A DNA stretch of 51,828 nt from Methanobacteriota archaeon (GCA_016841625.1 JAENYU010000025.1:1-51828), one strand, 5' to 3'. Shown: positions 18,911-28,455, counted from the first letter of the stretch. Numbers and translations are program-made. The notes: generated by a model not told the origin, from the sequence alone.

Positions 18911-20041
18911 ATGGACCCTAAAAGGTTTTTGATATATTCAACGGTTTTCGCAGTCATGGGGCTTTCAAATGCCGTTATCCCTATCCTCCCGGAACTTGCA
19001 GCCCGGGACCACGGTAGCGTCGGGGCGTTTGCATCCAGCCTTCTCTTTTCGGCTTACTTCCTTGGAGCCCTTGCAACAATGCTCCCTTTCGGCATCCTTT
19101 CTGACAGGTTCGGAAGCCTCAGGTTCATAGGGCTTGGCATCCTCCTTACAGCCGGTTCGGGTCTGACCATGTTGCTCTCCGAAAACCTCTGGGTCCTTCT
19201 GCTCGCAAGGTTTGTGGAAGGTTTGGCCTGCGGGGCGTTTTTCCCGGCAGCCTTTTCCACCCTTTCGGAATACCGGAACCCCAGGCGCTGCATGGGAGAA
19301 TTTACCTTTCTGCTCAACGCCGGCCTGGCCGCAGGCACCCTTTCATCTGGACTGCTGGCTGAAACCCACCTGAAAGGAGCAATTTTCATCTTTACCTTCA
19401 TTGCCTTTCTCCTGATCCTTCTCCTCCTTCCCAGGTACCGGGAACTAACAGGACCCGATCGGAGGGGGCAGGGAGCCACATGGGACAGGCCGGATGTCCT
19501 GTCCGATTCCTTCAAGCATGCCTTCGGCACCATTAACACCGTTCTCCTGGGACGGCATTCCAGAATACTGCTCCTTTCCGTGCTCTTGAACGGAGGGGTA
19601 GGGATTCTCATAGCTTACTACCCGGACTACAGTGCTGACTTCCTGACAAAAGCCCAGCTTGGAAGTTCCATCTCAAGCCTCTACATCTGTGCCATGATAA
19701 CTTCAATCCTTATAGGCCGTTTTTCCATAGGCGAAGGAAACATGGTAAGGATAGGGATTGGTTTTTCCGCACTTGGAGCCTTTCTTGCAATCCAGTACCC
19801 ATTCCTCGGTTTCGCCTGCCTCGGAGGGGGCTCCGGGATTGCCATTGTAGGGTTCTCCCTGGCCTTTGCCCGTATGGACATAGACAGGGGACTTTCCATG
19901 GGACTATTTAATACCACGATCTATGCAGGGCTTTCCCTTGCCCCGATCGCAGCAGGACTTTTTACAGGCACCCTGAGCCTGGAAGAAATCTTCCTGGCAA
20001 ACGGTTGCATCCTGGCAGGGGCTTTTTTCCTGAAAGAATGA
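18911..20041 (+). CDS. Major facilitator superfamily transporter
   Basis: A 376-residue, strongly hydrophobic protein with about 12 membrane helices and the MFS motif A in the loop between helices 2 and 3 (PFGILSDRFGSLRFIGLG). Charged segments around residues 180-210 form the usual central cytoplasmic loop. MFS carriers are secondary transporters in the cytoplasmic membrane; the overall look is of a drug or metabolite exporter, but the substrate is unknown. It starts with ATG 18911. A close paralogue follows at 20280, and operator-like repeats lie upstream. Confidence 0.85.
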   Translation: MDPKRFLIYSTVFAVMGLSNAVIPILPELAARDHGSVGAFASSLLFSAYFLGALATMLPFGILSDRFGSLRFIGLGILLTAGSGLTMLLSENLWVLLLARFVEGLACGAFFPAAFSTLSEYRNPRRCMGEFTFLLNAGLAAGTLSSGLLAETHLKGAIFIFTFIAFLLILLLLPRYRELTGPDRRGQGATWDRPDVLSDSFKHAFGTINTVLLGRHSRILLLSVLLNGGVGILIAYYPDYSADFLTKAQLGSSISSLYICAMITSILIGRFSIGEGNMVRIGIGFSALGAFLAIQYPFLGFACLGGGSGIAIVGFSLAFARMDIDRGLSMGLFNTTIYAGLSLAPIAAGLFTGTLSLEEIFLANGCILAGAFFLKE

Positions 20042-20116
20042 AAAATAGCAGTGAAAAATAGCAGTGAAAAATGAAAATAGCAGTGAAAAATGAAAATAGG
20101 AATGAAGAATGAAATA
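20042..20116. repeat. Short A-rich tandem repeat between the MFS genes
   Basis: Repeats of AGCAGTGAAAAATGAAAAT and shortened forms (AGCAGTGAAAAAT) follow directly after the stop of the first transporter and decay rightward into AGTGAAAACTG. Confidence 0.75.
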
Positions 20117-20279
20117 AATAAAAGTGAAAACTGAGATCTTTGCCCCCTGACGGCGCAAGTTATTTATTCCCCGGCATTTCAGAAGTTTTTAGAAGTTTTC
20201 ATAAATATTCCTTAACACCAAACCCAACCGGGATATAAAAAACCGGATAGACAAAGAATTGAACATAAATGAAAAATCC

Positions 20280-21437
20280 ATGAACTCCAGAAAACTCATA
20301 CTCTACTCCTCGGTCTTTGCAGTCCAGGGGCTCTGCAATGCAGCAATTCCTGTTCTTCCGGAACTTGCAGGAGGGAGCGGAAACTCTGCCGCAGCCTCGA
20401 ATCTTATCTATTCCGGATATTTCATGGGGGCTTTTCTCACCCTTCTTCCTTTCGGGATCCTTGCAGACAGGATCGGAAACCTGAAAGTTGCGGGACTCGG
20501 AATTCTGCTGACCGCCCTCTCGGGCCTTTCCATATTCCTATCGGACAACCTCTGGGTCCTCGGGACATCCAGGTTTGTGGAGGGTATGGGTTGCGGGGCA
20601 TTTTTCCCGGCAGCCTTTTCCATGATAGCCGAATGGAAAGACAGTAAAAGCAGCTTGGGGGAGTTTAATTTCTTGCTAAATGCCGGGCTTGCAGCCGGGG
20701 TTCTTTTAGCAGGGCTGCTCGCGGGACAGGGCATTAAGACCGCAATCGGAATCTTCACCCTGCTTGCAGGGCTTTCCACCGCCTTCCTTCTCACAGAAGC
20801 CCAGGAACTGCTGACCTTCAGGGGAAATGCAATAAACCAATCCGTGGATTCCCAAAAAGCCGGCTCTGCCAAAAGAAAACAGGGGATGTCATTTTTTTCA
20901 GAATTTGGCCGGCAGCTGAAAAAAAGCAGCGAAGAGCTTTTCAAAAAGAGCTTCGGGAAAATCTGGGGCACTTCGGTCCTGCTCTACGGGACCACCGGGC
21001 TGTTGACTGCAAATTTTCCTGAATACAGTGCGGACTTCCTAACAAAACCCGAACTCGGGCTTGCGATTTCCGCTTCATACCTGGCCGCAATGCTGGGTTC
21101 CCTTGTCGCAGGCAGGACTAAGGCAGGACATAATAGTATAATCAAGACTGGGATAACCTTTGCAGTTGCCGGGATCCTGCTTTCCGTAAAGGTTCCCCTG
21201 CTGGCTTTTGCCCTTATAGGGGCCGGAGGGGGAGCCGCAGTAGTGGGCATGGTCACGGCCGTATCCCGGATCAGCTCCAGCGGCTTTGCAATGGGGCTTT
21301 TCAATACCGGAATCTATGCCGGGTTGGGTCTGGTCCCCGTGTTAGGGAGCCTCTTCCTGGGCCATTTTAGTTACGAAGAGGTTTTCCTGGGCAGTGCCCT
21401 GGCACTCCTAATGATGCTTTTTGTAAGGCTTGATTGA
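20280..21437 (+). CDS. Major facilitator superfamily transporter, paralogue of the preceding gene
   Basis: A 385-residue protein with about 12 membrane helices. It aligns with its neighbour throughout: MNSRKLILYSSVFAVQGL against MDPKRFLIYSTVFAVMGL, PFGILADRIGNLKVAGLG against PFGILSDRFGSLRFIGLG, and a shared segment RFVEG..CGAFFPAAFS. The central loop (about residues 185-225) is longer. The start ATG 20280 is chosen by that alignment; a TTG at 20259 is possible but lacks a clear ribosome binding site. Tandem duplication followed by divergence suggests related but not identical substrates, which cannot be named from sequence. Confidence 0.85.
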   Translation: MNSRKLILYSSVFAVQGLCNAAIPVLPELAGGSGNSAAASNLIYSGYFMGAFLTLLPFGILADRIGNLKVAGLGILLTALSGLSIFLSDNLWVLGTSRFVEGMGCGAFFPAAFSMIAEWKDSKSSLGEFNFLLNAGLAAGVLLAGLLAGQGIKTAIGIFTLLAGLSTAFLLTEAQELLTFRGNAINQSVDSQKAGSAKRKQGMSFFSEFGRQLKKSSEELFKKSFGKIWGTSVLLYGTTGLLTANFPEYSADFLTKPELGLAISASYLAAMLGSLVAGRTKAGHNSIIKTGITFAVAGILLSVKVPLLAFALIGAGGGAAVVGMVTAVSRISSSGFAMGLFNTGIYAGLGLVPVLGSLFLGHFSYEEVFLGSALALLMMLFVRLD

Positions 21438-21642
21438 TGGCTTGATTGATGGCTTTAGTGAATAAAAGCAAAAGCTCCGGGGCAAAAAATACCAGGGGGG
21501 AAATAAGGAACTCCGGGAACGGAAACGAGAATTTTTATCCGTGAAGGAAATAAGAAAGTTGCAAAAACTTCGCACAAACTTTAAAAAGCCAAAAACCCCT
21601 ATGCTATAGCAATATAGGATTTTTTGACATTTGGGTGATTGG

Positions 21643-22128
21643 TTGAAGATAAAAGCCAGAGTTCAACTGAGGAAGAATGCGAAGAACAAACTTGTAAAGG
21701 AACTTGTCTCTCTTTTCGGGGACGGAATTAGCGGACTTGCTGACAGCAGCTTCGAAAAGATCAACACGGACGAATACACCCTCATCCTGGTGGGGGGCAA
21801 ACCCCTTATTTTTGAAGTGGACGGACAGCTTTTCCCTACCGTCCGCGGAGCCCTTGAACTGGAGCTGACACAGCGTCTTGTTGTCGTGGATAAAGGGGCA
21901 GTTCGCTTTGTTTCGAAAGGTGCGGACATTATGAGCCCCGGAATCGTAAAAGCGGACCCGGAAATAAAGGCAGGGGAACTGGTGGTCATCGTGGAAGAGA
22001 CCCACGGAAAAGCCCTTGCAATAGGGAGAGCCCTGATGGACGGGCTCAGGATGAAAGAAGCAGATTCCGGAAAAGCCGTCAAGTCAATTACCTATGTTGG
22101 AGATAAACTCTGGAACCTGGATGTATGA
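21643..22128 (+). CDS. PUA-domain RNA-binding protein
   Basis: A 161-residue protein. The C-terminal PUA domain (from about LVVVDKGAVRFVSKGADIMSPGI to the end, with KAGELVVIVEETHGKALAIG) is the strand-rich RNA-binding fold found in pseudouridine synthases and MCT-1/Tma20-like factors. The N-terminal part (KIKARVQLRKNAKNKLVKEL) resembles archaeal COG2016-type proteins. A translation or RNA-modification role is likely but unproven. I start at TTG 21643 because GGTGAT at 21634-21639 is a perfect Shine-Dalgarno for it; the earlier TTG at 21631 lacks one. Confidence 0.8.
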   Translation: MKIKARVQLRKNAKNKLVKELVSLFGDGISGLADSSFEKINTDEYTLILVGGKPLIFEVDGQLFPTVRGALELELTQRLVVVDKGAVRFVSKGADIMSPGIVKADPEIKAGELVVIVEETHGKALAIGRALMDGLRMKEADSGKAVKSITYVGDKLWNLDV

Positions 22129-22355
22129 GAAGTCCCGGCTCCCACGGCATACGGGGTGAAGGGCTCCAGAAGAATACCTGAAAACGACAAGACCTGATAA
22201 CGACCAGACCTGAAAACGACCCGGACACAACCCAAAAAAAGATCATCTTATGGTAAAGGGGATCAGGGCCTTTTTTAACAGCAAATTTAATTAATTATAG
22301 ATTTCAATATAGGCAGTACTATCTAAATTAAAAAGAATAGAAAAGGCGTGCATAA

Positions 22356-22736
22356 ATGGCGAAACTCATAGACAAGATCCTTGGCGGCAACGTAAAAAGT
22401 ACGACCAGTGCCAACGACTACACGGAAATTGACCTCAGCAAGTATGAGGAGGTCCTTGAGGACGAACCTGCGGAAACCTACATAAAAATTGCAGAAATAA
22501 CGAACATCAACCAGGTAGCCGCACTGAAACAGGAAGTTTACAACGGGAACATCCTGATGATCGACATTTCGAACATCAAGAGTGATGAGTTGCTGAGGGA
22601 CAGGGTTTTAAAAGAGCTCAAAGATGTAGTGATTGACGTCCACGGAGACATTGCAGGAGTAAAAGGAAGTACTGTGATCGTAACTCCCACAGGCGTAAAA
22701 ATCGATAGATCCAAACTCATTGGTGGAAGATTTTGA
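22356..22736 (+). CDS. sepF: Archaeal SepF, FtsZ membrane anchor
   Basis: A 126-residue protein. The N-terminus MAKLIDKILGG is a short amphipathic helix suited to membrane binding. A flexible acidic linker follows, then the SepF core (TYIKIAEITNINQVAALKQE, GNILMIDISNIKSDE, VVIDVHGDIAGVKGSTVIVTPTGVKI), with the conserved G(D)IAG turn near the FtsZ-binding face. In archaea SepF tethers FtsZ to the membrane at the division site. Its partner ftsZ is at 8527. The stop overlaps the next start by TTGA, so it is translationally coupled to the ZPR1-like gene. Confidence 0.92.
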   Translation: MAKLIDKILGGNVKSTTSANDYTEIDLSKYEEVLEDEPAETYIKIAEITNINQVAALKQEVYNGNILMIDISNIKSDELLRDRVLKELKDVVIDVHGDIAGVKGSTVIVTPTGVKIDRSKLIGGRF

Positions 22737-23377
22737 ACAAGGATTTTTTTACACAAGAAAGTTTTGAGACCCGGGTCTCCTGTCCACTCTGTCACAGCGA
22801 ATTGGTGATGAACTGGCAGAGGGATAACATCCCCTATTTCGGGGATATCATGTACATAAGCGCGAATTGCAAATGCAGTTTTCGCTTTGCAGACACCATG
22901 ATCCTCACAAGCAAGGAGCCCATTCGTTATGAACTGATAGTTGAAAGCCCGGAAGACCTGGACGCAAGGGTCATACGTTCATCCTCAGGCACCATCCGCA
23001 TCCCGGAGATGGGGATCAATATCGAGCCTGGCACGGTTTCGGATTCATATATAACGAACATCGAAGGCGTGCTGCAGCGGGTCCGTGGTGTTCTGGAAAT
23101 GGCCGGCAGAATGGTGCAGGATGAGGACGAAAAATTTTCCCGCAGCCAGGAACTTCTCCGCATGCTCGATGAAGTGATCGAGGGCAAAAGGACGATTACG
23201 GTCATAATCGAAGATCCCATGGGGAACAGTGCGATAATTTCAAAGAAAGCCAGGGAATACAAACTCTCAAAGGAAGAGGCTGAAAAGCTCCACACAGGTA
23301 TGGTCGTATTCGATGTAGATAAATCCGAACTGGAAATGGACTTCTCGGACAATGTCAAGCCTCTTGGAGGAAACTAA
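22733..23377 (+). CDS. ZPR1-like zinc finger protein
   Basis: A 214-residue protein with one zinc finger (CPLCHSEL then CKCSF) followed by the ZPR1 core (EPIRYELIVESPEDLDARVIRSSSGTIRIPEMG, EGVLQRVRGVLE). Eukaryotic ZPR1 has two such units and acts as a chaperone in folding elongation factor eEF1A; archaeal members have one unit and an unproven role. The start is TTG at 22733, overlapping the SepF stop. The pairing of sepF with a ZPR1-like gene is seen directly; whether ZPR1 affects division is unknown. Confidence 0.85.
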   Translation: MNKDFFTQESFETRVSCPLCHSELVMNWQRDNIPYFGDIMYISANCKCSFRFADTMILTSKEPIRYELIVESPEDLDARVIRSSSGTIRIPEMGINIEPGTVSDSYITNIEGVLQRVRGVLEMAGRMVQDEDEKFSRSQELLRMLDEVIEGKRTITVIIEDPMGNSAIISKKAREYKLSKEEAEKLHTGMVVFDVDKSELEMDFSDNVKPLGGN

Positions 23378-23831
23378 TTCTTTTTTCCCTATTATTCAGT
23401 AGTTCGGAAAGGGGCCAGGGGACCAGGGAACCCGTATAGTTATGATATAGTGCTCGCGCAGTACTCATATATTCCCTATGTCGTACCCGGATGTCTCCAG
23501 TATCTACCCGGACAGTTATCAACTTTTATCCCTGTATACCAGCTTTTATCTAAAAACAAAACACTAGATTTGTCCCTATGCGTGCTTGCACCCTTCACGA
23601 TTAAGCTTGCGCCCCCTAAAATTACTCTCATACTCCCTAAAATTATGCTTATCCCCCCACACAATTACGTTTACATCCCCTTTAAGTAACTTTAAACCTC
23701 TTACGATTCAAATTGAGAATCCCTGTACACTTTCCAAAATTACATTTGAATCCCTTAATATCACGTTTACACCCTTCACAATTTGAATCCATCATAAGAA
23801 TTAATTGATATTACGGTAATACGGTGAAGCT
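23378..23831. other. Intergenic region with degenerate repeats upstream of proS
   Basis: From about 23600 to 23790 the sequence is a drifting series of units resembling AAAATTAC followed by TT, C-runs (CCC, CCCC, CCCCCC) and ACGTTTACA, with spacing near 25-27 nt. No gene is convincing; short frames here have repeat-driven composition. Confidence 0.45.
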
Positions 23832-25274
23832 ATGGCAGAAAGCGAAAAAGAAGCAGCACTCCCTCCAAAAGAGGAATTTAGCGATTGGTACAACGAACTC
23901 CTGTGGATGGCCGAGATCATGGACGTCCGCTACCCGGTAAAGGGGCTCTACGTCTGGTACCCCTTCGGCTTTGCCATTCGGAGGAGCACGTACGGGATTA
24001 TCCGGGAAATCCTTGACGAAAGCGGACACCAGGAAACCCTCTTCCCCCTGCTGATCCCCGAACACGAGTTCATGAAAGAAGCCGAGCATATCAAAGGCTT
24101 CGAGAATGAGGTTTACTGGGTGACCCACGGAGGAAAAGACCCCCTGGACGTTCCCCTGGCGCTCCGCCCCACCAGCGAGACTGCCATTTACCCCATGTAC
24201 AGGATCTGGATCAGGTCCCACGCGGACTTCCCCCTCAAGCTCTACCAGGTAGTAAACACCTTCCGTTATGAAACAAAGCACACCCGTCCCCTGATTCGGC
24301 TCAGGGAGATCACCTCCTTCAAGGAAGCCCACACCGTGCACGCCACCTGGGAAGACGCCGAAGCCCAGGTAAAGGAAGCCGTGGAGCTTTACACCGAGAT
24401 ATACAGGAGGCTTGCGGTCCCGGTACTTCGTTCAAGGCGCCCCGAATGGGACAAGTTCCCGGGAGCCGACTACACCGATGCAATTGACGCCGTGATGCCG
24501 GACGGAAAGACCCTCCAGATAGGGACCTGTCACCACCTTGGGGACAACTTTGCCAAGACCTTTGACATTACCTATGAGGACCCCGAAGGGGAACAGCGCT
24601 ATGCCCACCAGACCTGTTACGGGATTTCCGAGCGGTCCATTGCCGCGACAATCTCCATCCACGGGGACGACAAAGGGCTTGTCCTGCCCCCGGAAATCGC
24701 CCCTGTCCAGGCAGTAATTATCCCGATCATTTTCAAGAAAGGGGCAGAAGAAGTCATGGCAGCCTGCAAAGACGTCCAGGCCCGGCTGAAGAAAGTCGGC
24801 GTCAGGGTAGAAATCGATGCAAGCGACCTTCGTCCCGGAGCGAAGTACTACAGGTGGGAAATGAAAGGCGTACCCCTCCGCATTGAAATCGGACCCCGCG
24901 ACCTGCAGAACAACGTGGCAGTGGCAGTCCGGAGAGACACGGGCGAAAAAGAGCAGATCCCACTCCCTGAAATTGAATCCGGAGTGCTCTCCAGGTTCGA
25001 GGCAATCCACGCCAGCCTCTACGAAAAGGCGAAAACAGAACTTGAAAGCCGCATCTTTGCCTGCTCAGACCTCGAAGAAGTCAAGGAAACACTCCAGAAA
25101 GGCGTGCCCACAATCCACTGGTGCGGCAAGAAGGACTGCGGACTTGCCATGGAAGACCGGATCGGAGCCGGAATTCTCGGGATCCCTCTGGACCAGGAAG
25201 GAACAGATAAAGGGAAATGCCCGATCTGCGGCGAAGAGACCGGGACCCGCGTGTACGTGGCAAGAACCTACTGA
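23832..25274 (+). CDS. proS: Prolyl-tRNA synthetase, archaeal/eukaryal type
   Basis: A 480-residue class II aminoacyl-tRNA synthetase. Motif 2 is [17 protein letters not shown] and motif 3 lies in [20 protein letters not shown]. The proline-binding region is [19 protein letters not shown]. An anticodon-binding domain follows, and the C-terminal zinc-binding domain (WCGKKDCG and CPICGEETG) ends in a Tyr (VARTY), typical of the archaeal/eukaryal form. It charges tRNA-Pro with proline in the cytosol. The start ATG 23832 is preceded by GGTGA (23823-23827). An inverted repeat with T-run lies about 85 nt downstream of the stop. Confidence 0.96.
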   Translation: MAESEKEAALPPKEEFSDWYNELLWMAEIMDVRYPVKGLYVWYPFGFAIRRSTYGIIREILDESGHQETLFPLLIPEHEFMKEAEHIKGFENEVYWVTHGGKDPLDVPLALRPTSETAIYPMYRIWIRSHADFPLKLYQVVNTFRYETKHTRPLIRLREITSFKEAHTVHATWEDAEAQVKEAVELYTEIYRRLAVPVLRSRRPEWDKFPGADYTDAIDAVMPDGKTLQIGTCHHLGDNFAKTFDITYEDPEGEQRYAHQTCYGISERSIAATISIHGDDKGLVLPPEIAPVQAVIIPIIFKKGAEEVMAACKDVQARLKKVGVRVEIDASDLRPGAKYYRWEMKGVPLRIEIGPRDLQNNVAVAVRRDTGEKEQIPLPEIESGVLSRFEAIHASLYEKAKTELESRIFACSDLEEVKETLQKGVPTIHWCGKKDCGLAMEDRIGAGILGIPLDQEGTDKGKCPICGEETGTRVYVARTY

Positions 25275-25356
25275 AAAAAAAACTTTTTATTTCTACTGCT
25301 TGCCCCGGAAAACCGAGGTCATGCGGAATCTATTATAGAAACCTGGGATTGAGGGT

Positions 25357-25399
25357 GTCCTCCGGAGGACCTCCCTATCCACGGGAAAACCTCTTTTTT
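25357..25399 (+). terminator. Palindrome followed by a T-run downstream of proS
   Basis: GTCCTCCGGAGGAC (25357-25370) is a perfect 14-bp palindrome, able to form a 5-bp stem with CCGG loop, and a run of seven T follows at 25393-25399. The distance between stem and T-run is longer than in a bacterial intrinsic terminator. Confidence 0.4.
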
Positions 25400-25965
25400 T
25401 AAATGTTGGTATTTGTCCATGACTTTGAACATATATAAGCATATATAATTAAAAACTGTTATGTAACTCGAAGAACTGCTCTTTTAATGTATACAATTTG
25501 GGAGATTATTATTTTATCGGCATCAGTCCACCGGAGTCAGTTCTTGGGTCAGTGAGTAAGTTCGGTAGGAGAAATCGGGCAGGCAGGGAGAAATAAGACG
25601 GATAACCAGAAGACAGGAAGGTCAAGGGGAAAGAAGGGTACAGACCAAAAGAATACTTGCCAGAGGGATGCTGACCAAAAATACTAAGCAGAAGAATACT
25701 GACAAAGGCACTTACAAAAAGTATACGCAATTGATCTTTATTTGACGTTAAAATGAAATTAGTCTCATGAAGTCGGAATTAAACAAAAATAAAGTAAAGT
25801 TAACTTGAGCAAGAGCAAATTTTATTTTATTGTTGATTAATATTAAATATTATTTAGTCGATAAATCCTTCCTATATTTATCAGATTTGTACTCGCCCTT
25901 CAAGCGCTATTCAAAAATCACATCATTAAATCACACTATTAGTACGAAATATCACATATTTGTTG

Positions 25966-25988
25966 AAAATTTACCCGAGGTAAATTTT
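25966..25988. promoter_or_regulatory. Perfect 10-bp inverted repeat just upstream of the CobT-like gene
   Basis: AAAATTTACC (25966-25975), a CGA spacer, and GGTAAATTTT (25979-25988) form a perfect inverted repeat ending 19 nt before the ATG at 26008 and just upstream of its AGGAGA ribosome binding site (25996-26001). It could be a repressor operator or an RNA hairpin next to the ribosome binding site. Confidence 0.6.
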
Positions 25989-26007
25989 ACTATAAAGGAG
26001 ATATGAT

Positions 26008-27054
26008 ATGGCCTGGATTGAACCGGAATTACCCGAAAAACCTAAAAAACCGTTGTTCTTATGCGTGCTTTCGAACACGAAGACCGCACACATCCCGAAG
26101 CTCTCAGCCGCAGGAAAAACTGCCGAACTCACGGACTATACGCCTGCAGGGGACGCGGAACTCATGGAAACCGGGAACATTATCAGTGTGCCCGTGCTGC
26201 CCATGACGCCCCCCTATGACACGCCGACCCCTGCGATCATGACCCGTTCGGCGCTGAAGCTCACCGGGGTTCCTTACCATTTCGTAAATTCCGGCCTTAT
26301 CGTGACCCCGGAGGTCCCCTGCATCGACCTGAAAGCAAAACCCGGAGAAGACGTCAGGGAAGAGATTGCTGTCAGGGATGTGCAGGGAATCTACGAACGC
26401 GCAAAGTACCTTGCCAAGAGGCTCAGGGACCACACCGATCATGTGGTCATAGGGGAAAGCATTCCTGGCGGGACGACCACTGCCAAGGGAGTCTTAAGCG
26501 CGCTTGGTTATAACGGGAACGTTAGCAGCAGTGCAGACGAAAATCCGCTGGAACTTAAAAACCGGGTAGTTGCGGAAGGTATGGAAGCCTCGGGCCTGAC
26601 CTTCGGCTGCCTGAAAGATGACCCCATGAAGGCCATTGCCTGTATGGGAGACCCCATGATGCCTGCGGTAGTCGGCCTTGCTGCAGGGTTCCAGGAAAAA
26701 GGTGTTAAGGTAGTACTCGGAGGAGGGACCCAGATGGCAGCAGTCTATGCCCTGATCAAGCACCTGGGAATCAACACCGAAAAAATCTCCATTGCTACCA
26801 CCCGCTATGTGGTAGAAGACAAATCAGCAAACTTCATGGAACTTGCCGAAACCCTGGGCGTGGCCGTCCATGTCGCAGACCCCGGGTTTGGGAAGTCTTC
26901 CCTCAAGGGCCTTCACAGGTACGAAGCGGGCACAATCAAAGAGGGGGCAGGGGCAGGAGGAGCCATGTACCTTGCAGGTCTTCTCGGAGTCAGCCAGGAC
27001 GAGTTCAGGGGCGAAGTAGAAAACGTCTGCAAAGTGCTCAAGGCAGGGGAATGA
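26008..27054 (+). CDS. CobT-like nicotinate-nucleotide phosphoribosyltransferase family protein (TIGR00303/UPF0284)
   Basis: A 348-residue protein of the archaeal group related to CobT, the enzyme that activates the lower-ligand base of cobamides with nicotinate mononucleotide. Visible conserved segments are [48 protein letters not shown] and [11 protein letters not shown], giving a glycine-rich nucleotide-binding fold. Methanogens need large amounts of corrinoid for methyl transfer, so a cobamide role fits, but the exact substrate of this family is not settled. It starts at ATG 26008 behind AGGAGA, with a perfect inverted repeat immediately upstream suggesting dedicated regulation. Confidence 0.8.
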   Translation: MAWIEPELPEKPKKPLFLCVLSNTKTAHIPKLSAAGKTAELTDYTPAGDAELMETGNIISVPVLPMTPPYDTPTPAIMTRSALKLTGVPYHFVNSGLIVTPEVPCIDLKAKPGEDVREEIAVRDVQGIYERAKYLAKRLRDHTDHVVIGESIPGGTTTAKGVLSALGYNGNVSSSADENPLELKNRVVAEGMEASGLTFGCLKDDPMKAIACMGDPMMPAVVGLAAGFQEKGVKVVLGGGTQMAAVYALIKHLGINTEKISIATTRYVVEDKSANFMELAETLGVAVHVADPGFGKSSLKGLHRYEAGTIKEGAGAGGAMYLAGLLGVSQDEFRGEVENVCKVLKAGE

Positions 27055-27099
27055 GATTTTCTAATTCTCATGCCCTTCACCTTTTGCAAAGTATGAATT

Positions 27100-27129
27100 C
27101 ACACTAATTTTCTTCACACTAATTTTCTT
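27100..27129. repeat. Two exact copies of a 15-bp repeat
   Basis: CACACTAATTTTCTT occurs twice head to tail, starting at 27100 and 27115, in the 3' region of the CobT-like gene. Confidence 0.7.
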
Positions 27130-27308
27130 CAGACATTTCCCTGTCCACTCTTTTTTTTAATGAAGTTCAAAAGGATAAGAGGCGCTAAATGAAGAGAGAA
27201 CCTCAAAAAAGTTGAAAAAAAGATTGAGAAGCAAGAACCTGTTAAGGCTCATCTTCAAAACTATTTTATTTTTCGATCGGGCCGAAATGTATGATATATT
27301 TTCCGGAA

Positions 27309-27542
27309 TTAATTTTCAGTCACAAATTCCGGATTACTCTCAGTGCATTCCATATTCGTAAGAGCGATAATCCCGCTTACACGCGCCTGCTCCTTAAGTA
27401 CACTGGACGTTTCAAACAGGCAGGCAGCCGAACTCATGCGTCCGCATTTACGGCAGTAGTAGAGAACGTTTGAACCTACTACCTGGCGCTTCAGGCGAGT
27501 TTCGCATGTGCTGCAGCAAACGGAGGCATTGAATTCATCCAT
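27309..27542 (-). CDS. Small zinc-ribbon protein, 77 aa
   Basis: Contains a two-pair cysteine ribbon: CCSTCETRLKRQ then YYCRKCGRMSS about 16 residues later, with a further Cys. The rest is a short helix and an acidic tail. Such mini zinc ribbons often bind nucleic acid or other proteins; no family is recognised. It lies 10 nt downstream of a second mini zinc-ribbon gene on the same strand, so the two are probably one transcript. It is convergent with the CobT-like gene. Confidence 0.6.
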   Translation of the reverse strand: MDEFNASVCCSTCETRLKRQVVGSNVLYYCRKCGRMSSAACLFETSSVLKEQARVSGIIALTNMECTESNPEFVTEN

Positions 27543-27552
27543 TTAGGGCCCC

Positions 27553-27762
27553 TCATTCATAAATCATAATCGAGTCAAGTCTTGCAGTGCCTACTCTTGT
27601 CCAGTATTTGCAGATCGGACAGTACTGGCGTTCTCCACTTGTACTCAGTTTCAGTTCGGCATTACACTTTGGGCATTTTTTAAGAGACTTCGTTTGATAA
27701 ACCCCCTTAGATACATTTTTAAAGGTCGGACCGGAACATGACCGTAAAGCTCGAAACAGCAC
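27553..27762 (-). CDS. Small zinc-ribbon protein, about 69 aa
   Basis: CPKCNAELKLSTSGERQYC followed by PICKYW gives a clear CxxC-x14-CxxC zinc ribbon with the look of a rubredoxin-like or ribosomal-type finger. The first 28 residues are basic, and the exact start is unsure because no closer in-frame start exists. It is followed by the 77-aa zinc-ribbon gene. The pair is distinct from its surroundings and not part of a recognised operon. Confidence 0.55.
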   Translation of the reverse strand: MLFRALRSCSGPTFKNVSKGVYQTKSLKKCPKCNAELKLSTSGERQYCPICKYWTRVGTARLDSIMIYE

Positions 27763-28319
27763 GGAAAAAAGCCGTATACTGCTCTAAGCGAAAAGGTCAC
27801 ATCGCTCTGAAACAGCACATGAAAGTGCCAGAGCAACATTGTCCCCACGTACCTCAACTGTTCAAAAGGTTTGCGCAGGCTTTCCCTGGTCCCACACGAT
27901 TCAAATTCCCCCGGGCAGGTTTTAGCATAAAGCAGATTAAATTGACCGGAACAAAACTGTTCCGAGGTCGAACCTGTCCATTCCGTTGCACATCACTGCA
28001 AACGTGATCTGATATATTGTTCTCAAAAGCATATAAGGTTTGGTATGCAGTTAGGGAACCTGAACTTAAAGGACGGAATTCAGGTACATCCCCCCCATTC
28101 ACGAAAGCGAATGGCAAAAAATTCAGAATAGATTCCAAAGAGAGGACAGGCTAGAATTCTTCCACGATCCACACATTTTAGCAGTCTAAACAGCAGTCTG
28201 AAGTTGTTTGGCCGAAATTTTCCATGACAGGCCCCCCAAGGCGCAATATATAAATACTATTATCGCTTTAGGAATGTTCGCGACAGGGTGCGCAAAAAAG
28301 GGCACACCCGATACCAAGA
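27763..28319. promoter_or_regulatory. Intergenic region with tRNA promoter
   Basis: Frames on both strands here (about 27738-28007 and 27854-28138) have no coding character. GCAATATATAAATACTATT at about 28242-28260 is a strong archaeal TATA box about 70 nt before the first tRNA, so the tRNA transcript probably starts near 28275 with a short 5' leader. Confidence 0.6.
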
Positions 28320-28392
28320 GCCGCCATAACTCAGTTGGTAGAGTGTCTGGCTGTTAACCAGAATGTCGTAGGTTCGAGCCCTGCTGGCGGCG
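28320..28392 (+). tRNA. tRNA-Asn (GTT), copy 1
   Basis: The acceptor stem GCCGCCA pairs with TGGCGGC, and the anticodon stem TCTGG/CCAGA encloses CTGTTAA with anticodon GTT (28353-28355). The T-arm has GGTTCGAGCC. The discriminator is G, and CCA is not encoded. The gene is identical to the copy at 28679. Confidence 0.95.
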
Positions 28393-28455
28393 TAAATCTG
28401 TTACAATTTTTATAACGATTTTTCAAGCAGTTCAAAAACTATCAAGAAGCGCTGG

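Larger units (their letters stand above)
25275..26007. other. Intergenic region between proS and the CobT-like gene
   Basis: 730 nt without a convincing gene. It holds a hairpin/T-run (25357-25399), loosely repetitive A-rich sequence at about 25570-25710 (variants of GAATACTGACAAA), AT-rich promoter-like DNA and the perfect inverted repeat at 25966-25988. A 73-codon minus-strand frame at 25509-25730 has a hydrophobic start but repeat-derived composition, and I do not call it. Confidence 0.5.

Noticed and set aside
25509-25730. 73-codon minus-strand frame with a signal-peptide-like start
   Set aside because: The region is loosely repetitive A-rich DNA; the hydrophobic start comes from T-rich complement, and there is no supporting ribosome binding site or neighbour.
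27738-28138. Overlapping frames of 89 (+) and 94 (-) codons upstream of the tRNA genes
   Set aside because: Neither has coding composition or a ribosome binding site, and one overlaps the start of the zinc-ribbon gene.
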